Below, piece by piece: positions 58,134 to 64,000 of a stretch of DNA of 64,000 nucleotides. The notes beneath the pieces were generated by a model. It was not told where the DNA came from and ran no database searches. It was given only the letters and a program-made list of their open reading frames with translations. This DNA comes from Phaseolus vulgaris (taxonomy: Eukaryota; Streptophyta; Magnoliopsida; Fabales; Fabaceae), in contig NC_023756.2 in the NCBI RefSeq assembly GCF_000499845.2, positions 7,277,481-7,341,480 of the forward strand, read 5' to 3'. Within the stretch, counting starts at the first letter, position 1. Each line of letters begins with the position of its first letter. Made by a program: the position numbers and the translations under genes.

Positions 58134-61100
58134 ATGTCAAAATTGGATATTGAGAAATTTGATGGTAAAATCAGCTTTGCTATCTGGCGAGTCCAGATGC
58201 TAGCTGTTCTCACCCAGAATGGTTTAAAGAAAGTTCTGGTAGGTAAAATGATGAGACCAACCACTATGACGGAGGAGCAGTGGGATGAGATGGATGAAAA
58301 GGCATTGTCTGCAATCCAGTTATGCTTGTCCCGTGAGGTGTTGCGTGAGGTAATCAACGAGAAAAGTACAACAGGCATATGGAGTAAATTGGAGTCTTTA
58401 TACATGACCAAAAGTCTTGCAAACAAACTCCGGTTAAAGGAGCGACTCTTTACACTCCGAATGTCTGAAGGTACTCCCATCCAATCTCACCTTGATGAAT
58501 TTAATTCCATCATAATTGATTTGGAAAATTTGGATGTTAAAATTGATGATGAGGATAAAGCCGTTCTACTTATTGTTTCTCTACCACCCTCGCATCGACA
58601 ATTCAAAGAAATTATGTTATACGATAATTATCTTACCTTAAGCTTTGATGATGTCAAGACTAATTTACTAGCCAAAGAAAAATTTGATACTCAAATTCAT
58701 TCTGAAAGTTCTGGTGAAGGATTAGTAGTTAGAGGGAGAAACCAAGAGAAAGGTAAGAACAATAAGTATAAATCTAGGTCAAAATCTAGAGGCAAGAACT
58801 CCAAATATTGTCGTTATTGCAAGAAAAAGGGACACGAGATCTCTGACTGTTATAAATTGAAAAATAAGAAAGATAGAGAAGATAAGGGAAATGGTAAACA
58901 ACCAGAAAAATTTGCCGAAGCTAGTATTGTTGAAACTGAATCTGATAGGGATTGTTTTGTAGCTTCCAACACTGAACAAAGGTCTAAAAATGAATGGATT
59001 CTTGATTCTGGTTGTACTTTTCACATGTCTCACAATAGAGATTGGTTTACCACATATGAACCAGTTTATAATGGTCTTGTTTTGATGGGAAACGATGCTC
59101 AATGCAAAGTTGTTGGTGAAGGAACAATCAAAATCAAGACACATGATGGAATTGTTAGAACTATAACAGGTGTCAAATATGTCCCTGAGTTGAAACGGAA
59201 TCTCATTTCCTTAGGCACCCTTGAATCTCATGGGTGTAGATACTCAGCTGAAGGTGGAGTTTTAAAAGTGTCTAAAGGAGCTCTTGTGTTACTAAAGGCA
59301 ATTCGATGTGATAGTTTGTATGTGCTGCAGGGTTCAACTGTTACAGGTTCTGCAGCTGTTGCCTCACCCAACAAAGATAACACCAAGTTGTGGCATATGA
59401 GATTAGGCCACATGAGTGAGAAGGGAATTCAAATCCTCAAGAAGAAGGGTCACCTTGGTAACCACTGTACTGGAAAGGTTGATTTCTGTGAACATTGCAT
59501 TTTTGGTAAGCAGAAAAAGGTTAGTTTTTCTAAAGCCATACACAGAACCAAAGGTACCTTGGATTACATTCACTCGGATCTTTGAGGTCCGTCAAAAGTT
59601 CCCTCCAGAGGTAAATGTCGTTATATGATGACAATTATTGATGATTTCTCACGAAAACTATGGGTGTATTTTCTCAAACATAAGAATGAAGCATTTTCCA
59701 CTTTTAAAGAGTGGAAATTATTGATTGAGAATCAGACTGGCAAGAAGATAAAGAGGTTAAGGACAGACAATGGCCTTGAGTTCTGTTCGAATGAATTCAA
59801 TGATTTCTGCAAGAAGGAAGGCATTTCCAGACACTTCACCATCCTAAGTACTCCACAACAGAACGGGGTTGCAGAAAGAATGAATAGAACTATCCTGGAG
59901 AGAGTTCGTTGCATGTTCTCCCATTCTGGTTTGAGCAAATCTTTTTAGGCTGAAGCGGCTTCAACGACATGTTATCTGATAAACCGCCTCCTAATAGATC
60001 CATTGATTGCAACATTCTAGAAGAAGTTTGGTCAGGTAACCCTATTGATTATTCTAATCTTAAAATATTTGGTTGCCCTGCTTATTCTCATGTAAACGAG
60101 GGAAAATTAGAACCTCGTGCTAAGAAGTGCATTTTCTTGGGTTATGGCTTAGGGGTTAAAGGCTATCGTTTATATGACCTAGAATCTCATAAAGTAATTC
60201 ACAGTCGGAATGTGACCTTTAATGAAAATGCTATGCTCTCTTCTGCAAAAGATACTGTCATTTCCTCAATTGATACAGGTGACCAAGAAGATGCTCGAGA
60301 GAAGGTGGAGTTTGAGATTAAAACACCCGCTCATGAGGAAGACGTTCCTAATTCCTCCAGTACTCAAGGTGATCAAGTCACTGCTATTGATGGTACAAAT
60401 GAACATTTGAGTCCACGTGAGCAATGTCCACCTAAACGACGAGGGTTACCACAACCGTGGTCTTTGGCTCAAGAACTTCCACAACAGAGACCAAGAAAAC
60501 CGACTCAAAGATTAATTGCAGAATCTGCCAACATTGCTTATGCTTTAACTATTGCACAAGAGATGGGTGAAGAAGGTGAACCCAAGAATTACTCTAAAGC
60601 TATCTCTGGTGACGACTCAACAAAGTGGATTGTTGCTATGCAAGAAGAAGTTGAGAGTCTTCTAAAAAACGAAACATGGGAATTGGTGAAGTTACCAGAA
60701 GGAAAACGAGTCATTAGTTGCAAGTGGATCTTTAAGAGAAAAGAAGGGATCCCTGGTGTTGAGAGTACAAGGAATAAAGCAAGATTTGTTGTAAGAGGTT
60801 TTGATCAAGAGAAAGATGTGAAAACTGCTTTTCTTCATGGTAATCTTGAGGAAGAGATTTACATCCAGCAGCCTGATGGCTTCGTTGTACCTGGAAAGGA
60901 GGACCATGTATGTCGTTTGAAAAAATCTCTTTACGGCTTGAAGCAATCACCAAGACAATGGTATAAGAGGTTTGATTCTTTCATGGTTGGACATGGATAC
61001 TCCAGAAGTAGCTATGATAACTGTGTTTATTTTCAAAAGACATCTGATGGGTCTTTTGTATACTTGTTGCTATATGTTGATGACATGTTGATTGCTGCAA

Positions 61101-62046
61101 GAGATAAATTTTTAGTTAACAAGTTAAAGGCTCAGCTTAGCAGTGAATTTGATATGAAGGACTTAGGTCCTGGCAAGAAAATTTTGGGAATGGAGATCAA
61201 CTGAGATCGACAATCTGGAAAACTTTTTCTATCACAAAAGAAGTATGTTCTTAAAATGCTTGACAAATTTGGAATGCGAGATTGCAAAGCTGTTAATACT
61301 CCAATTGCCGCCCACTTCAAGTTGTCATCAGATCAGTGTCCAAAATCAGACGAGGACAAAAGACGCATGTCACATGTCCCGTTTCAAATGCAATTGGAAG
61401 TCTCATGTATGCTATGGTATGTACTAGACCTGATTTAGCTTATGCTGTTAGCATTGTTAGCAAGTTCATGCATAATCCAGGCAAGGCACACTGGGAAGCC
61501 GTTAAATGGATACTTCGTTATCTGAAAGGTTCTCCAGATCTTGGTTTGGTATTTGATCAACATAGAGTCGATCCCGGAGGAGCAGTTGGCTATGTTGATG
61601 CTGACTATGGTGGTGATTTAGATCGGAGAAGGTCACTTTCAGCTTACATCTTTACCCTATGTGGGTCTGCTATCAGCTGGTATTCTTCACTTCAAGCCAT
61701 TGCGGTTTTGTCCACCACTGAAGTAGAATATATTGCTGCTACAGAAGGTATGAAAGAGGCTATATGGCTTCGAGGCTTGGTAAGTGAACTTGGTCTTCAA
61801 CAAGATGTTCTTGTTATATTTTGTGATAGTCAGAGTGCTGTTCACTTAACCAGGAACAGTAAGTATCACTCAAGGACCAAGCACATTGAAATTAAACACC
61901 ATTTTATCCGAGACATTGTTGATACAGGAGATATAATTGTTGAAAAAATTCATACTGCTGAAAATCCAGCAGACATGTTGACCAAGCCACTTCCATCGGC
62001 AAAGTTCGATCATTGCCTGAACTTAGCTGGTATTATCCATACTTAA
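58134..62046 (+). pseudogene. Copia gag-pol polyprotein, multiple inactivating changes
   Basis: Start ATG 58134 (MSKLDIEKFDGKISFAIW). Gag zinc knuckle CRYCKKKGHEISDC at 58808-58850 (CX2CX4HX4C intact). Protease WILDSGCTFHMS near 58994. Integrase zinc finger (LWHMRLGHMS, CEHCIFGKQ) at about 59390-59510, then core (RTDNGLEF, TPQQNGVAERMNRTI). Reverse transcriptase with YVDD at 61073-61084; RNase H end with [16 protein letters not shown]. Breaks: TGA at 59583-59585 (Trp position), TAG at 59946-59948 (Trp position), a frameshift at about 59975-59985, TGA at 61202-61204 (Arg position), and a one-base loss near 61382. An in-frame gap at about 60812 (GFDQEK/DVKTAFLHG) removes some 35-40 residues, including the FSPVV segment of reverse transcriptase. 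Final stop 62044-62046. Confidence 0.95.
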
Positions 62047-62089
62047 TCCAGGCTTCATGGCGAGAGAGTGTTCCAGTCAAAGGCAAGTC

Positions 62090-62101
62090 AAGGTGGAGAT
62101 T
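62090..62101 (+). other. Copia polypurine tract
   Basis: AAGGTGGAGATT immediately precedes the 3' LTR. This is the expected site of plus-strand priming. Confidence 0.8.
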
Positions 62102-62623
62102 TGTGGGTTTATGACTCACCTTTCCGTTTTCTTGTCATAATTGGGAGGTTACTTAGCACAATCAATTGCAATCAATGGGAGGTTAATTGCCACAATCAAT
62201 TACAATCAATGAGAGGTTAATTGCCACAATCAATTGTCATAAATGGGAGGTTAATTACCATTAATTGTATTTATTATTGTTGTCTCCTAGAACCACTATA
62301 TATAGTGGCTTCCTTCAAGCAATGTAATACACAACATACAGCAACACACTTGCTTCCTCTCTCTATTTCTTGGGTGTAAGTGTTTAACCCATATAGAGAG
62401 AATTTGTTTTTGGGGCTATTTATCTATTAGCTTGAGAGGAATTCATTGTACTCCCAATACCATTATAGTGGAAGTTTTGACTCTCTCGTCGTTGGGTTTT
62501 TACCTCTATTTAAAGGGGTTTTCCACCTAAAAATTTCTAGTATCATTCTCACTTTACTTTGTTACTTTAATTTCTCATAATCTTTGGTTGAAATTATCAC
62601 GCTTCCGCACACGATATCCCTAT
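62102..62623 (+). repeat. 3' LTR of the Copia element (522 bp)
   Basis: Matches the 5' LTR from TGTGGGTTTATG to GATATCCCTA. The final CA reads TA (CCCTATA instead of CCCTACA). It lacks about 20 bp of the pyrimidine-rich stretch and shows a handful of substitutions. Divergence is low, so insertion is fairly recent relative to the other elements here. Confidence 0.95.
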
Positions 62624-62628
62624 ATATA

Positions 62629-63500
62629 TATATATTTGTACCAATAGTCATAGTTTATATGTTGGATGGTACTACAAATTGAACCTAAAAAAATATTTGA
62701 CAATAAAGTTGTTATTTTCATATTAAATAAGCATTTTCTAAACAATTCACAAAATGTGGACGATCAAGAACTAATAAACGATATTTTAAACGATTTGAAC
62801 AACTTTTTATTCATCTAATCTTTGCATAAATCATATGAACAATTTAAATTTAAGATAATATTTAAATTTTTATATTAAATATATCAGATGAGAAAATAAG
62901 GTTAGATAAATATTCAAAACTTTTCATACTAGAAATACAACTTCCAAAACATTAATAATTAAATGTGTTGGATGTTGGACCTATCCAATATCAATACATC
63001 CACCAAAATAATGAGTAAATATGAATTTAAATTTACCTTGCCACATTTTGTCTCCATTACCAATGTTATCTTACTCTCACTTATGACCCTTAATGGAACT
63101 AACTATAGATACCAAGATATAAAAATAAATAAGACAACCTACTTGAATGAGGAGAGACGATGATGAGGAAAAATAAATTGAGATGAAGAATTGCATAAGG
63201 TAGCTATGGCGTCTAAAATTGAAATTGAGAATGAGTAAAATTGATAAAAAAAATAGAAGAAATAATCCTTAATGAATATGAGAAGATTCAGAAATCACTA
63301 ATTTTATTTTGCTACCCTAATAAAAGAATCAATAAAATAAGAGAATCAATGAGATAATGTGTGCAATTGTGGAGAAAAAGATAGAGAGTGAATCAAATTG
63401 GATTTTGATCTCAACCCTTTTATTATTGTTTGGATTAAATATTTTGTTTAACCCGTTTATTATTGTTTGGATTAAATATTTTGTTTATCCCTCTAAACCC
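62629..63500. other. AT-rich spacer with a short direct repeat
   Basis: No supported gene. A ~39-bp direct repeat at about 63420-63492 contains TTATTATTGTTTGGATTAAA twice. Confidence 0.45.
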
Positions 63501-63514
63501 TAAACCCTATACTT

Positions 63515-63835
63515 TCACATGAAATTAAGTTTTGTCCTTAGTCTTAATTTTATACCTCACAAGTAGTTGTAATAAAGAAATTATTGGAATGAGTCATTGT
63601 TTTTTTTTACGTGATAAATAGATCTTCAATGTGGACTACAATGTTAAAGTATTTCATACTGACTCAAACATAAATGTTATAATTTGTAATGGAGTTCACA
63701 CTCAAAATTCATTTGTTACATAAAATAAAACAATGTATAAAGACTTATTATAATAATTTTCTTATTACAACCAGAAAATTTAAAGTTTGAATTAGGGACA
63801 AAAATAAATTTCACTTATATTTAATCCTTATTTTT
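63515..63835. mobile_element. Small inverted-repeat element (MULE-like MITE)
   Basis: Left arm words (GTCCTTAGTC, AAATTATTGGAATGAGTC at 63580-63597, TTCAATGTGGA) match the plus-strand sequence at 6350-6462. The right arm, read on the minus strand from about 63828 (GGATTAAATAT, CAAACTTTAAATTTTCTGG), matches the 6299-6375 terminus. The two arms are therefore inverted copies of the terminus found next to the MULE. No coding capacity; boundaries are approximate. Confidence 0.5.
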
Positions 63836-64000
63836 GCAGTAAGGATAATAATGTTTGTTCTATTTTTTTTTTTTGCATTTACAGAAGTGTTTTTGTTTGA
63901 AACTCACTAGTGTGACTAGCAGATATTTTTTATTGAGTTGATACTAATAAAATTAAAATTATTTGTTAAATTAAACAGCATTATTTCAATATCTAAAATA
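63836..64000. other. Window end, no gene
   Basis: AT-rich sequence with no supported feature. Confidence 0.4.

Larger units (their letters stand above)
57541..62623 (+). mobile_element. Full-length Ty1/Copia retrotransposon, coding defects
   Basis: 5' LTR 57541-58083, primer-binding site at 58087, gag-pol 58134-62046, polypurine tract before 62102, 3' LTR 62102-62623, TSD TATAT (57536-57540 and 62624-62628). The total is 5.08 kb. Domain order gag, protease, integrase, reverse transcriptase, RNase H defines Copia; the gag and reverse transcriptase style suggests the Tork/Tnt1 side (inference). It retains all cis-acting ends but cannot make an intact polyprotein. Confidence 0.96.

Overview
The window reads as nuclear DNA of a legume, probably of the Phaseoleae (Phaseolus/Vigna/Glycine group). 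It is very AT-rich, genes have canonical plant GT-AG introns, and most recognisable sequence is plant transposable elements. The genus is an inference from element style, not a proven assignment. No prokaryotic features, CRISPR arrays, rRNA or tRNA genes were recognised.

Four host genes are well supported. (1) Minus strand, 3134-4711: SNF12/BAF60-type SWI/SNF subunit with a SWIB domain and an intron-free CDS. (2) Plus, 23075-25182: two-exon gene for plastid ribosomal protein bS21c. (3) Plus, 42927-46930: six-exon gene for a 782-residue vacuolar CLC-a/b type nitrate/proton exchanger. (4) Minus, 48896-52030: two-exon phytocyanin (blue copper protein) with all four copper ligands and a 2.57-kb intron. 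A possible terminal exon of a fifth gene, with an RRM-like C-terminal half, lies at 824-967. These genes are unrelated and do not form a functional cluster.

The rest is layered mobile DNA. 6.3-8.9 kb: a dead MULE (MuDR-type) transposase gene, split by a solo LTR with a perfect ATAGG target-site duplication (TSD). 11.3-12.4 kb: a second, inverted copy of that LTR. 14.5-22.0 kb: a CACTA (En/Spm) element with a TNP2-type transposase, a second gene ending in a Ulp1-like protease domain, subterminal repeats and an intact right end, but disabled by stops and a frameshift. 26.2-30.1 kb: a 420-bp direct-repeat pair, a LINE 3' end with TSD, and a minus-strand Copia gag/protease relic. 33.7-37.7 kb: degenerate Copia-type LTRs, one carrying a CACTA-like MITE. 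53.9-57.4 kb: the 3' part of a Tat-lineage Gypsy element with an antisense ORF, into which an internally deleted Copia element inserted (TSD GTCAT). 57.5-62.6 kb: a complete-ended Copia element (two LTRs, PBS, PPT, TSD TATAT in a TA microsatellite) whose gag-pol is broken by three nonsense codons, two frameshifts and an in-frame reverse transcriptase deletion. 63.5-63.8 kb: a small inverted-repeat element whose ends resemble the putative MULE terminus at 6.3 kb.

I did not find a convincing new biological system. The most informative content is the nested insertion history, the unusual splice donor of the bS21c gene and the antisense ORF of the Gypsy remnant.
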